Counted from the stretch's first letter, positions 52,163 to 61,498 are shown. The stretch is 64,000 nt of DNA from Nitrospirota bacterium (GCA_016180645.1 JACPAV010000016.1:68214-132213); one strand, 5' to 3'. The notes: a model not told the origin generated them from the letters alone. Translations and numbers: made by a program.

Positions 52163-54778
52163 TTACTTCAGGGCAGCGATGGACGCCTCGATTACGTCGA
52201 ACGTGAACGTCGGGTTGTGCACGCCTTCCCCGCTCCCGGCATGGAGCAGGAAGTAATTCCAGCCGGCCTTCACGAGGTTGTCCGTGGCGGCCACGACCGC
52301 CGTCTTGGCCGCGGAGTCCGAATAGAAATCGCCCAACTGGACCTCCAGTTTCGTCACGGGCATCGTATGGGCCGATTCACCCGTCGGTGTATAGCTCACG
52401 GTCACCGCAGTCTTGAGGTTGACGAAGAAGCCCTGCTGGCCGTGAGGCTCCGTCGCTTCCAGGGACGACACGTTGTCCTTGCTGATCGTCACCGCCGCAC
52501 TCTTCACGTCGTAGTCCTTGCCGTTGTACTGATGCGGCATGTAGTCCTTGACGTAAAACGTCGCCGGCAGCTTGGCGCTGAGATACGAGGCCATTTTGTC
52601 AGCCAAGGCTTTGAGGTCCTCCTCGGCGGCGCTTTGCAGCGTTTTCATTTGGACAAACGCATTGGTGTCCTTGTTGCCATGGCAGTTCGAGCAGATCTTG
52701 CCGTCCGCCTCGAAGGTGTGGTTCGTGCCCCTGCCCTGGTTGCTGAACTCCTTCGGCGGATCGGTCTGAACCATGTGGCAACTGGTGCAGGTGTCCTGGA
52801 TGTTCGCGTGTTTCGAAGGCACGCCCGTGCTCACCAGGTAGGCATTCTGCCCCATGAACACGTCGGCCTGGCAGGCCGCATGGGGCGCGGAGTAGGCCGT
52901 GACCGCGATCGAATCGTTACGCAGGCCGTTGCGTGAATTGTGGCACGTCATGCACAGCGCCCCGCTGCCCACACCTTTGGCCTGGAATCCGGAAGGCAGC
53001 ATGGCGGTGTCCCCTTCGATCCGGACGGTCGCCGTGTTCGGCTCGCCGGAGGTGGTACCCTGCGCGTGGGGATCGTGGCAGACCACGCAAGTCTGCGGGT
53101 GGACGCTGTCCTTGGTCATGCCCCACGATTTCATCTCATCCACGGTGGCATTGCCGTTGGCCCCCTGGATTTGCTTCGTCAGATCGCCCTGTTTGATCCA
53201 TTTGAGAAAGCCTTGTCCCGCGTGGCAGCGACCGCAGTGGGCCGCCGTGGCCTGGCGCCCTTCCACCGTAGCCTGCGCTTCGGCCAAGGCGTAGTCCGCG
53301 TGATGGCTCTCTTCCCACTGCTGATAGCGGCCGTGGCTCGGCGGCTCGCCGTGGCACGCCCCGCACACGCCGGAAGCGAGGCTTACGCGCTCGGGGTCGC
53401 TGACCTTGTTGTTATGGAGCGCGGTCGTATTCGGCCCGTGGCAGTTCTCACACTGGATGTTCGTCATCCGCGCCGTGGCCGGATACGTCGCCAGCATGGT
53501 GTCCCAATTCGTCGGTCTGGCCGTCCCGTACAGCTTCGCATCGATGAAGGTCTGGAAATCGGACGCCTCATCGATCCCGCCGTTCGCCACCTCCTTGTCA
53601 TAGCCGACGCCATGGCACTCCAGGCATGTTTCCTTATAGGTCGCCGAGGAGTTCAGATTGTTCGTAAAGATTTCGGCATGGCCCGATTTTTTCCACGGAG
53701 TGAACTTGTCCGGCGCGATGCTTCCGTTGTGACAGGACGTGCAACCGTCCGAATTCGGCCTCCCATCGGCGCCTCTGCCCGTGATCACACCCTGCCAGTT
53801 TCCGGCATAGATGTTTAGGGTCGTTCCCGTATTGTTTTCCTTGGCCACGTACTGGCCCGCTGTGTCCGGCGTGAAGGCTGGGTCCTGGCTGCCGGCATCG
53901 TCGAACGTTGCCGAGCCCCCCGGCGTGGTCAAGCTCCAGCTATACCCGCCTGCGTTCTTCTTGCCGTGGAGCAGCACGGGGATCCCAACCGGGACGTCTC
54001 CGATGCCGAGCGTGTGTTCAAACGCCGGTTTCGCCACGGAGACCTTGACCGTGCCCGAACCGCTCGTGGTCGAAGTTGTCACCGTCAGCTTGAGCGAAAC
54101 GGTGGTCGAGGAGCCCAAGGCATGCGGGTCGATCGCCTGGATCAACGTGCGATCCGGCACCTTCAGGCCGGATACCAGTTTGGCCTTTGCAGTCGCCGCG
54201 TCGGGCAGCGGAACCGTGACCGTGTCCGAATCCGCGCCCGAGAGGGCCACGTTCGGACCGTCGGTGATCGACCATTTGTAGGACAGGAGGCTGGAGCCGT
54301 CGAGAACTTCCACCCTGGCCGGGACTTGCACCGCCTCACCGAATTGGCCCGTCACCGCTTTGATTTCGATCCCCACTGGGTTCTCGGGCACGAGCTTTAC
54401 GGTCTGTGTGACGTCGCGGTCGGCAATGGCCGACATGACGACATCCGGAGAAGGGGCCTTGTAGAATGTCCTCTTGAGCTTCAGGACGTACGCACCGGCG
54501 GTCACTTCCTTTCTGAACTTCCCTTCGGCGTCCGTCTTCAGCGCGGCGGGGGCTGCCGCCTGGGCCTCGCCCGCCTTGGCCGCGGCGGGCGCCTCGAACG
54601 GCGGATCGGGAGTGATCTCCACGTCCGCCACGGGGTCCCCCGTGATGCTGTTGACAACCTTAAGCTCGATCGTCCCTTTCGTGAGTTCGGAGGCTGTGCA
54701 ACCCGCGAAGACCCAGAGGCCCGCCAGCATCAGGGCCAGGAACGAGAGCGCGACGTTTCGATCCGTGATGTACTTCAT
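52163..54778 (-). CDS. nine-haem c-type cytochrome lipoprotein
   Basis: 871 residues from ATG 54778 (AAGGGGTGG upstream). Lipobox 'VFAGCTAS'. N-terminal carboxypeptidase-regulatory-like domain (about 33-115), Ig/PKD-like beta domains (120-330), then nine CxxCH haem sites between about 345 and 690 (CTSCH, CLECH, CENCH, CGACH, CGRCH, CVVCH, CMTCH, CTSCH, CSNCH) with extra His for bis-His ligation. C-terminal beta domain. The lipid anchor and beta domains suggest surface or outer-membrane electron transfer. Monocistronic, with its own terminator and a TGAY-N4-GTCA-type dyad upstream. Confidence 0.88.
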   Translation of the reverse strand: MKYITDRNVALSFLALMLAGLWVFAGCTASELTKGTIELKVVNSITGDPVADVEITPDPPFEAPAAAKAGEAQAAAPAALKTDAEGKFRKEVTAGAYVLKLKRTFYKAPSPDVVMSAIADRDVTQTVKLVPENPVGIEIKAVTGQFGEAVQVPARVEVLDGSSLLSYKWSITDGPNVALSGADSDTVTVPLPDAATAKAKLVSGLKVPDRTLIQAIDPHALGSSTTVSLKLTVTTSTTSGSGTVKVSVAKPAFEHTLGIGDVPVGIPVLLHGKKNAGGYSWSLTTPGGSATFDDAGSQDPAFTPDTAGQYVAKENNTGTTLNIYAGNWQGVITGRGADGRPNSDGCTSCHNGSIAPDKFTPWKKSGHAEIFTNNLNSSATYKETCLECHGVGYDKEVANGGIDEASDFQTFIDAKLYGTARPTNWDTMLATYPATARMTNIQCENCHGPNTTALHNNKVSDPERVSLASGVCGACHGEPPSHGRYQQWEESHHADYALAEAQATVEGRQATAAHCGRCHAGQGFLKWIKQGDLTKQIQGANGNATVDEMKSWGMTKDSVHPQTCVVCHDPHAQGTTSGEPNTATVRIEGDTAMLPSGFQAKGVGSGALCMTCHNSRNGLRNDSIAVTAYSAPHAACQADVFMGQNAYLVSTGVPSKHANIQDTCTSCHMVQTDPPKEFSNQGRGTNHTFEADGKICSNCHGNKDTNAFVQMKTLQSAAEEDLKALADKMASYLSAKLPATFYVKDYMPHQYNGKDYDVKSAAVTISKDNVSSLEATEPHGQQGFFVNLKTAVTVSYTPTGESAHTMPVTKLEVQLGDFYSDSAAKTAVVAATDNLVKAGWNYFLLHAGSGEGVHNPTFTFDVIEASIAALK

Positions 54779-54923
54779 GGTGCCACCCCTTTCTGGGATA
54801 CCGTGACCCAGAGTGCAGCCCGGAAAGGGACGCACTCCGCATCGACCCGCGGAACGGAAGCCTCGATGGAGGTCTTCATCATTCATCGTGCGAATAATTC
54901 GCATACTCATCCGGCTGCTTGAA

Positions 54924-54935
54924 TGACTGCGATCA
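54924..54935 (-). promoter_or_regulatory. degenerate TGAC-N4-GTCA dyad upstream of nine-haem gene
   Basis: TGACTGCGATCA, preceded by GAA as in the copies upstream of the ten- and eight-haem genes. About 150 nt before the ATG at 54778. The 400-bp gap 54779-55179 shows no gene. Confidence 0.45.
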
Positions 54936-54999
54936 GCGGATTGAACGCAGCCGAAATGCAGCGCATGACACACCGTCACGGTCCCTGCGTTTTGGTCGC

Positions 55000-55011
55000 T
55001 GATTCAGATCA
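55000..55011. promoter_or_regulatory. Fnr-type box TGAT-N4-ATCA
   Basis: TGATTCAGATCA inside a 14-bp palindrome CTGATTCAGATCAG. It matches the core of the Fnr site, about 228 nt upstream of the nine-haem start. Confidence 0.4.
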
Positions 55012-55179
55012 GGATGCGTTGGCCGTGCGGCGGCTGAAAAGTTTGGAACCGCGATCAATCATCACGCTTGGGCAGAGTTGAAGGATGTCTTCGCTCAGCA
55101 TTGGACCGAAACGTGAAGGGGCATGAAAAGGATGGGGAGGGCGGCCACCTCGACGGAATGTAAAAAGATCGCAACAAAG

Positions 55180-55209
55180 GAAATCCCCCTTCGCGGGAAG
55201 GGGGATTTC
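55180..55209 (-). terminator. terminator of ten-haem cytochrome gene
   Basis: GAAATCCCCCTTC stem with perfect inverse around GCG, 43 nt after the stop; T-rich sequence (CTTTGTTGC, ATCTTTTTAC) follows on the minus strand. Confidence 0.75.
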
Positions 55210-55251
55210 AGAGAGGCTGAGACTCTGGCGACGTGAGATCGCGGGTTCCGG

Positions 55252-57750
55252 CTATTCCTTCTCCCTCTTGTAAGGCGGTTTGTACGGGTCCCACACGTTG
55301 TGGACGGTGGAGACGGCGAACTCTTTGCCTACGCCGTGGCAAGTCCTACACGATTCCGCTTCGTCTCCGCTCCAGGCATCAGCCGGCGTGGGATCGACGG
55401 TCATCGCCGTGCCATGAGCGATGGCCGCATCGCCGTCGTGGCATGCCAGACATGCCAACCTTGATGGGTTCTCGTTCCACGAGTTGGTTTCGGCATGGCA
55501 CTTGGTGCAGTTGCGGATATCCTGCGGGAAGATGACGCCTGAGTAGTCTTCCGTGGCGTGGACTTCCTTGGGTTTGTCCAGGTAATGCCCGCGGTGTACG
55601 CCGTGGACGCGGCGAGCGAGGGGCGCCGAGCCAAAGCCCATGTTGCTGCGTCCCGCCGCGGCGTTGACGCCCCAGCCGTCCGCCGGATCCGTGGCCTGCC
55701 GCGCCGCCATCTGCCGCTTGTAGTCGTGGCAGCTCTTGCAGATGTCCGGATTGAACTCGACACCGAAATAGGTGGCGTGCATTCGAGTGTCCTCGTGGCA
55801 GGTCTTGCAGTTGGTGGCGATCTTCTTGTCCTCGGTGGCCGTGCCCACCTGGAAATTGAGGAGGCTCCATCCCATGAGGGGTTTGGCGCCGGCTTCGACC
55901 CAGACCGAGTACGTGCCCGCCCGGAGCCCCTTCGTGTTGTCCAGTTGATAGGTGATGGCCGTGGACGACCGCTTGACCTTGGGGTCCTCGTCCAGCGGGT
56001 CCGACATGACGCGGAAATCGTTGTTCGCGTAGGTGTGAGTATCCTTGTTGACGTTGACGCCCACCGTCCATTTCATGTTGGTCGTGACCGTGCCGGCGAG
56101 GATTTCGACCTCCGAGCCGGTCCCGATGGTGTTGCTCTTGATCAACACTTTGGACGCGCCACTGGATGATACTTTCGAGGCCGTGGCATAGGTTCCGATG
56201 CCGGTGCTCTTGTCGTTGAGCCAGGATACGACCTCGGCCTGCGTAGCCTTGGAGGCATCGGCAAACTTGGACGCCGATGCGGTGATCGTGAAGGGTCCTT
56301 TGTTGTCGATATCGATCATGAATGTGGGACTACCCGAGAGATCCCATGGCCCGTTGCTTCCGTTCGTGACGTTGGCGCGAACGTGCGCGGCCCCCCCCGC
56401 CGTCGTCGTCAACACCGGCTCCGTGCCCGAACGCGGTCCCGACACGAAAATGTTGGCCCGCGAGAACGACGTAGCCGTAATCGTGGCGGGGTCGATCACC
56501 GCGCCGGTCGCGGCGTCCTTTACCGTGACCGTGAGGACGGGCGCTTCATCGACGTAGTAGCTCCCGTTGGCCGGGGGCGTGAGGGCCAGCTCAACCTTGG
56601 TATTGAACGCCGGCGGTGGGACCTTGTGGGCTTCCGCAACGGACTTCACACCGCCCGTGTCCGGCGGGTGGCAGGTCGCGCAGTTCTTGTCGTCCGTCTG
56701 CACGCCGCCGCTCTGCCCGCCTTCGTGCCCACCGTGTTTCTCTCCCGTCGAGAAGTCGACGTGGTCATGGCAGGCGCCGCACGCCAGGCGCGAGGGTTTG
56801 GTTTTCCATGAGTCGTCCAAGTGGCATTTCGTGCAATTCCGGACGTCCGCGGGAAAGACGACTTCGGTGTAATCCTTGAAGTCGCCGTTCTTGGGATCGA
56901 TGTTCAACGGGTTTTCCAGCTCTTCACCCATGTGGACGCCGTGAACGCGACGAACAATATTATCGGGCACTTTATTGGCGGCGCTGCACGGGCTTTCCGT
57001 GCGGCTGGCGCAGTACGCCGCGTATCCTTCCTGGTTGTGGCAGTTCTTGCACGTGCGGACGGGGTCCGAGTCGATGGCCCAGCCTCCCGCCGGGTTCCTG
57101 CCGGTGGGGTCGGCATGGTGCAGATAGAATTTCCCGCTCAACGCGCCCTTGTGGCAATCGGCGCAATTCCCAACGATCTCCTTTTGCACGTCGGCCGTGC
57201 CGATCTGGACGTCCGCCAACTCGAAAGACTGGCTGAGGGCCTTGGCGGTGGCCACGCTGCGGAACCCCACCGTGTACGTGCCGGCCTCTTCGCTCGTAAT
57301 CGGCTGAAGCGTGTACGTGAGGACGTTCCCCTTCACGGTCAGGTCGGGGGCGGCCGCTTTCTTGAGATCCACATAGTGATGGAGGCTGCCTGCGGCGTCC
57401 CGATCCGTCGATGCGTTCAGAAGCGCCGAGGCCGTCTTGATCGTTTGGACGTTCTTGGGTCCGTACATATAAAGGCCCGCCGTGCTCAGATCGTCCAGCG
57501 TCAGCGGATTCTCCTTGTCGTCCATGACATTGAGCGTGACCACGATTCTCTCACCGGCGGCGAAGAAGGAGCCGTTCTTGGGTTGCGACGTGGAGAGAGT
57601 GACCGTGAGTCCATCCGATTTCGCGGCCGCCGCTCCAGGCAGCCCCTGCACGATCGTCTTTTCTTCCGTTGTGCATCCCAGCGCGGACATCGCCATCAGG
57701 AGGGCGAGACCGCCGAGAATGTTTGCAAGTTCATTCATAGTGTTTTTCAT
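55252..57750 (-). CDS. OmcA/MtrC-family decahaem cytochrome lipoprotein
   Basis: 832 residues. Lipobox 'SALGCTTE'. Two pentahaem modules, each preceded by an Ig-like beta domain: CADCH, CKNCH, CTKCH, CGACH, CATCH (about 195-365) and CKTCH, CKSCH, CTKCH, CLACH, CRTCH (about 650-815). 'VRRVHGVHMG' and 'ARRVHGVHRG' mark the repeated module. This is the arrangement of OmcA/MtrC-type cell-surface cytochromes that pass electrons to minerals or shuttles. No MtrA/MtrB-like partners are in the window. Flanked by its own terminator and a TGAC-N4-GTCA dyad. Confidence 0.92.
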   Translation of the reverse strand: MKNTMNELANILGGLALLMAMSALGCTTEEKTIVQGLPGAAAAKSDGLTVTLSTSQPKNGSFFAAGERIVVTLNVMDDKENPLTLDDLSTAGLYMYGPKNVQTIKTASALLNASTDRDAAGSLHHYVDLKKAAAPDLTVKGNVLTYTLQPITSEEAGTYTVGFRSVATAKALSQSFELADVQIGTADVQKEIVGNCADCHKGALSGKFYLHHADPTGRNPAGGWAIDSDPVRTCKNCHNQEGYAAYCASRTESPCSAANKVPDNIVRRVHGVHMGEELENPLNIDPKNGDFKDYTEVVFPADVRNCTKCHLDDSWKTKPSRLACGACHDHVDFSTGEKHGGHEGGQSGGVQTDDKNCATCHPPDTGGVKSVAEAHKVPPPAFNTKVELALTPPANGSYYVDEAPVLTVTVKDAATGAVIDPATITATSFSRANIFVSGPRSGTEPVLTTTAGGAAHVRANVTNGSNGPWDLSGSPTFMIDIDNKGPFTITASASKFADASKATQAEVVSWLNDKSTGIGTYATASKVSSSGASKVLIKSNTIGTGSEVEILAGTVTTNMKWTVGVNVNKDTHTYANNDFRVMSDPLDEDPKVKRSSTAITYQLDNTKGLRAGTYSVWVEAGAKPLMGWSLLNFQVGTATEDKKIATNCKTCHEDTRMHATYFGVEFNPDICKSCHDYKRQMAARQATDPADGWGVNAAAGRSNMGFGSAPLARRVHGVHRGHYLDKPKEVHATEDYSGVIFPQDIRNCTKCHAETNSWNENPSRLACLACHDGDAAIAHGTAMTVDPTPADAWSGDEAESCRTCHGVGKEFAVSTVHNVWDPYKPPYKREKE

Positions 57751-57863
57751 GGGAAGACTCCTTTCTGAACGTGGGCCTCTGCCAGGGTCTTGTGGTGCGT
57801 CGCCGCATGTAACTTATCCGGTCTCACGCAGGGACTTTCGCATGGATCGCGCCCACCAATGAA

Positions 57864-57875
57864 TGACGGCGGTCA
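57864..57875 (-). promoter_or_regulatory. TGAC-N4-GTCA dyad upstream of ten-haem gene
   Basis: TGACGGCGGTCA, about 120 nt before the ATG at 57750. The 11-mer AACTGCTGCAA nearby (57883) recurs beside the eight-haem gene's dyad (63701). Confidence 0.6.
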
Positions 57876-57903
57876 GTAGGGAAACTGCTGCAACTCGGTT
57901 ACA

Positions 57904-58014
57904 GTTAGAGCCCCTAACAGAATGCCGATTCGTAGGGGAGCATCTTCAGATGCTCCCTCTTGTCGGGAGGGTCTGAAGACCCTCCCCTACGCATTCTGTT
58001 GGACGCTCTTAGAC
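57904..58014. repeat. palindromic repeat family C with long outer arms
   Basis: Outer arms TAACAGAATGC / GCATTCTGTTGG flank the usual two hairpins (GAGCATCTTCAGATGCTC and GGGAGGGTCTGAAGACC). It abuts the stop codon of the response-regulator gene. Confidence 0.85.
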
Positions 58015-58868
58015 TACGAGGCTGGACGGGAAGATTTGATGATGCCGAGTTTCTTGATGAGGCGCTGGAGCGTAACACGGTGAATGCCGAGTGCTTCGGC
58101 GGTATAGGTAACGTTTCCGCCGTGCCTCGCGAGCATATCGACGAGATAATTCCTCTCGTAGTCTCTGAGGACGGCGCGCCGCGCAGAGACACCGTCGGTC
58201 GTCCTCTCCATCGGACGTGGGATCGCTCCCCCCTTCCGGAGATCCTCCACCGTTATGACGGCTCCCGTGGCCTTCGAGACCGCCTTTTGGACGGCGGCGC
58301 GAAGTTCGGCCGAGTTACCGGGCCAATCCTGGTCGGCCAGGAGATCTAACGCCTCGTCCGAAAAACCCTTCACGCGCAGTTTGGGGTTTTCCTTTAGTAG
58401 TGCATCCAGAAAACGGACGGCGAGGTGTGGGATGATCTCCGGTTTTTCGCTCAAGGCCGGCGCGGGCTCCATGCGGCGAAGGAGATCCGCGTGCTCCTTT
58501 GCCTGGCGAGCGAGGAGGGCCGATCTCACTGCATCGACCAACTGATCGCCCGTAAAGGGTTTGGTGAGGTAATCCACAACGCCGCCCTTAAACGCTTGAA
58601 TGGCGGACTCCACGGAGGGATACGCCGTGATGAGGATCACGGGAAGGTCGGGCGCGACTCGGTGGGCCGCCTGGATGACGGCCTGACCTCCCCCGTTCGG
58701 CATACGGAGATCGGTCAGCACAAGATCCAGTTCCTCACGCTGGAGGATCGGTGCGGCTTCCTTTGGAGAAAGGGCGAGGAAGACCGCAAACTTCGCCCCT
58801 TCGAGCGCCTGCCGGCAACTCGCCAGCATGTCCCGGTCGTCTTCGACGATGAGGATGCGTTCAGGCAT
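58014..58868 (-). CDS. NtrC-like response regulator lacking its ATPase core
   Basis: 284 residues. Intact receiver (1-120: 'DLVLTDLRMPNGG' Asp, 'DYLTKPF' Lys). The AAA+ domain is reduced: no Walker A, no GAFTGA, only its end survives ('LRVKGFSDEALDLLADQDWPGNSAELRAAVQKAV', about 160-200). The C-terminal Fis-type helix-turn-helix (NVTYTAEALGIHRVTLQRLIKKLG) is intact. It cannot open sigma-54 complexes, so it must act as an ordinary DNA-binding activator or repressor. Encoded after the kinase, with a palindrome between them. Confidence 0.87.
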   Translation of the reverse strand: MPERILIVEDDRDMLASCRQALEGAKFAVFLALSPKEAAPILQREELDLVLTDLRMPNGGGQAVIQAAHRVAPDLPVILITAYPSVESAIQAFKGGVVDYLTKPFTGDQLVDAVRSALLARQAKEHADLLRRMEPAPALSEKPEIIPHLAVRFLDALLKENPKLRVKGFSDEALDLLADQDWPGNSAELRAAVQKAVSKATGAVITVEDLRKGGAIPRPMERTTDGVSARRAVLRDYERNYLVDMLARHGGNVTYTAEALGIHRVTLQRLIKKLGIIKSSRPAS

Positions 58869-58877
58869 CCGTTCTCC

Positions 58878-58926
58878 CTATCGAGGCTAAGCCTCTATAG
58901 TCGCCATAGAGGCTTAGCCTCGATAG
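58878..58926. repeat. family D palindrome between kinase and regulator genes
   Basis: 21-bp perfect inverted arms (CGAGGCTAAGCCTCTAT core) around a 7-nt loop. Related to 36744-36782. It fills nearly the whole 66-bp gap and could modulate regulator expression as an mRNA stem. Confidence 0.85.
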
Positions 58927-58934
58927 AAACCTCA

Positions 58935-60338
58935 TCAGGCACCTCCCAAGGGGATTCGCACGGTTACGGTGGTGCCGGAGCCGGACCGGCTCTTAATCCC
59001 CAGAGATCCACCGTGGGCGTTCACAATGGAATTGGAGATCGAGAGGCCGAGTCCCAACCCAAGTTCCTTCGTGGAGTAGAACGGCTCCGTGGCATGCCGC
59101 AGGGACTCCTCGCTCATGCCTTGTCCTGCGTCCGAGACGCTCAATACCAAACCCTCCCGTTCGGCGGCTGCCCGAACGACCACCTCGCCGCCCTCCGGAC
59201 TCGCATCGATGGCATTCGTCAGCAGATTGAACAGGACCTGCTGGATGCCCTGCTCATCCATCACCACCTCGGGCAAGTCCGGCGGGAGATCGGCTCGGAC
59301 TTGAATTCCCGCGAGACGGATCCGATCGTCCAGAAGTTCCAGACATTCACCCACCATGCCGGCGACCTTGACCGGGCGGGGCCGGAGGCCGTCGCTCTTC
59401 ATCGTGTAGCGCGCAAATTGAAGAAGTTTTTGGGTGGCCAACGTGGCCCGTTTCGAGGCCGTGCGAAGGCGTCGAATTTCTTCCGCGGCGCCTGAGTTGA
59501 ATTCCCCCGCCCTGACTCTCGAATCGAGGAACGAGGCATTCATGCTCATCACACCCAATGGGTTGTTGATTTCATGGGCGATGGTGGCGGAGATTTCTCC
59601 GAGGTAGGCCAGTTTCCTGGCCGCGTCGAGCTGACGGGTGCGTTCATCCAGGCGATCCATCAGTTCCTGGAAGCGCATCGCGATCTGCGAAGTCTCGTGT
59701 GTCTCCTCAAGCGAGTTCTTCCCCCCTGTCTTTTCGTCGAGAAAAACCGCCCGCTCGATGGCCCGATTGAGCTCCTCGATCGGCCGGGAAACGTAGATGG
59801 CGGTCAGGATGCCCGCGATGAGTCCTGCCGTCCCAATCCCGAGGAGGTATCTGCCCACCCGACCGATCAGCTTCCGGAGCGGTGCCTGACTGAGGCCGAG
59901 GCGAACGCGATAGCCTCGGCCGATCGATTCGTAGTCATAGACGTATTCGCCGTCCATTCGGATGAGGCGCACGGACACGTCTTCCCCTTTCACGGCTTCG
60001 TGCGGCACGGAGGCAAGGTCCCCCGGAATCCCCTTGGGGAACGTGCTCCAAAGCGGCCGGTTGTTGGAGTCCATGACCGCGATATAGCGGGTATCCGGCA
60101 TGGATCTCATCTGGCGCTTGAACAAATCCGAGAGACCCGCGAGGTCGTCATAGTAGACCAGCCGGGCGCATTCAGCCGCGACGGCCCGCGTGAGGTGGAG
60201 GCCCCGATCCCGGAAGAAATTCCGGGCGGAGGCATAAAGGAGGAGGCCCACCGTTGCGGAGATGACGGTCCCCCACATCATCGCGTATACAACGAATGTG
60301 AAGGAGATCCGAGTCCGGAGCCGGACGGGGTCCCGCAC
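58935..60338 (-). CDS. membrane sensor histidine kinase
   Basis: 467 residues from GTG 60338, whose first base is the last base of the upstream TAG. Two membrane helices (about 14-35 and 162-185) enclose a 125-residue periplasmic domain, followed by HAMP, HisKA 'ATIAHEINNPLGVMSMNASFL' (phospho-His near 255) and HATPase ('NLLTNAIDASPEGGE', 'ELGLGLGLSIS'). The layout and neighbours suggest that the PhnD-like protein delivers the signal to the periplasmic domain, as in AioXSR-type systems. Confidence 0.9.
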   Translation of the reverse strand: MRDPVRLRTRISFTFVVYAMMWGTVISATVGLLLYASARNFFRDRGLHLTRAVAAECARLVYYDDLAGLSDLFKRQMRSMPDTRYIAVMDSNNRPLWSTFPKGIPGDLASVPHEAVKGEDVSVRLIRMDGEYVYDYESIGRGYRVRLGLSQAPLRKLIGRVGRYLLGIGTAGLIAGILTAIYVSRPIEELNRAIERAVFLDEKTGGKNSLEETHETSQIAMRFQELMDRLDERTRQLDAARKLAYLGEISATIAHEINNPLGVMSMNASFLDSRVRAGEFNSGAAEEIRRLRTASKRATLATQKLLQFARYTMKSDGLRPRPVKVAGMVGECLELLDDRIRLAGIQVRADLPPDLPEVVMDEQGIQQVLFNLLTNAIDASPEGGEVVVRAAAEREGLVLSVSDAGQGMSEESLRHATEPFYSTKELGLGLGLSISNSIVNAHGGSLGIKSRSGSGTTVTVRIPLGGA

Positions 60339-61333
60339 TATTTCCCGCCTTTAAGATAGGCATCCACCCTCTGATGAATCTCTCTCGCGGAATCGTAGAG
60401 GCCCGGTGCGGGAGCTTCGAATCTCAGGACCCCCATCGCCTCCAAGGCTTTCCGGCCTCTGGGAACCTGGTCCATGATCAGAAAGGCTTTCTGGAGCCGG
60501 CCCCGAAGGTACGGATTCATACTTGTCGGAACGACCACAGGCGGTGCGCCAAGAGGGGGAGACGTGTCGAGGACGCGGACCTCGGCCCGCAGGGAAGGAT
60601 TGCGTTGAATTTCGCGCTGGTATGCGCGGCTGTGAACGGCGGCGGCATCGGCCATCCCGCTCGCCACGGCCTCCAGACTCCCATCGCTGCTGTTTGTGAA
60701 CGTGGTTCGTGAAAAAAAGCCCCGAGGTTCGATGCCAAGACCCAGCAGACGGAACAACGGGTAATAGTAGCCGGCCATGGAGAGCGTATCGGTGTAGGCG
60801 AAGGAATAGCCTTTGAGATCCTCGACCGTTCGGGCGGGCCGGTCGGCGCGGACGATGATGAGGGCGTGATAGACGGGCCCTTCTTCATAGACAGGGACCG
60901 CGATATTCTCGATGGGCAGATCGACCTCCTCGGCGCGAATGTAGGCGCCCGGGCAGAGCAAAGCCGCCTGCACGGCGCCGTTTCTCAGCAGCTCGTTCAC
61001 CTCGCCGTGCGTCTTCTGCTGGATCAATCGAACCGGGTGAGAGAGCCGGTTTTCGAGGTAGGCGGTCAGAAGCTCATAGTTCTGCGCCGTCCTGTTGGGG
61101 GAAAGAATGGGACCGATCGCAACTCGGTAGGGAGGGGTTTCCGCCCCGTTGGGGACCATGGCGGAGGAATCCAGCCGAACTTCGATCGCCCGCTCTCCGA
61201 GATTTGCGAGAGGCGCGACGGCCAGAAGGATACCCAATCCCACGACCGAGAGAGCGAGGACAAGATGCCGGCGCCGGAGCCCGCTCCATTTCGCTGCAAG
61301 GACGGTGAATGAAGGAATCACCGGGATTCGCAC
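60338..61333 (-). CDS. PhnD-like periplasmic substrate-binding protein (signalling type)
   Basis: 331 residues from GTG 61333 (GAGG upstream). N-terminal membrane anchor/uncleaved signal (about 22-45), then a PhnD/phosphate-phosphonate-type binding fold: 'VAIGPILSP', 'VQAALLCPGAYI', 'LKGYSFAYTDTLSMAGYYYP', 'VASGMADAAAVHSRAY'. No ABC permease or ATPase is nearby; instead it is coupled to a kinase and regulator. AioX/ArrX, which bind oxyanions, have this architecture. Ligand unknown. Confidence 0.85.
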   Translation of the reverse strand: MRIPVIPSFTVLAAKWSGLRRRHLVLALSVVGLGILLAVAPLANLGERAIEVRLDSSAMVPNGAETPPYRVAIGPILSPNRTAQNYELLTAYLENRLSHPVRLIQQKTHGEVNELLRNGAVQAALLCPGAYIRAEEVDLPIENIAVPVYEEGPVYHALIIVRADRPARTVEDLKGYSFAYTDTLSMAGYYYPLFRLLGLGIEPRGFFSRTTFTNSSDGSLEAVASGMADAAAVHSRAYQREIQRNPSLRAEVRVLDTSPPLGAPPVVVPTSMNPYLRGRLQKAFLIMDQVPRGRKALEAMGVLRFEAPAPGLYDSAREIHQRVDAYLKGGK

Positions 61334-61386
61334 CGCCGCCTCGTTCCCATGCCTTCAAAGCTACGTGTCGGGGATGCTCAGGAACA

Positions 61387-61398
61387 TGACGGAAGTCA
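61387..61398 (-). promoter_or_regulatory. TGAC-N4-GTCA dyad upstream of the three-gene signalling operon
   Basis: TGACGGAAGTCA, centred about 60 nt before the GTG at 61333. Confidence 0.55.
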
Positions 61399-61443
61399 TA
61401 TTTGGCGCCGCAGGGAAGGGCGGAGCGGCAGCCGGAAAAAGAA

Positions 61444-61471
61444 GCGGCAGGCGGGGAAGCCCGCCTGCCGC
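61444..61471 (-). terminator. terminator of eight-haem cytochrome gene
   Basis: GCGGCAGGCGGG stem with perfect inverse around AAG/CTT, then TTCTTTTT on the minus strand, 28 nt after the stop. Confidence 0.85.
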
Positions 61472-61498
61472 ATAGGGTTACGTTGCGCTCGCTACTTC

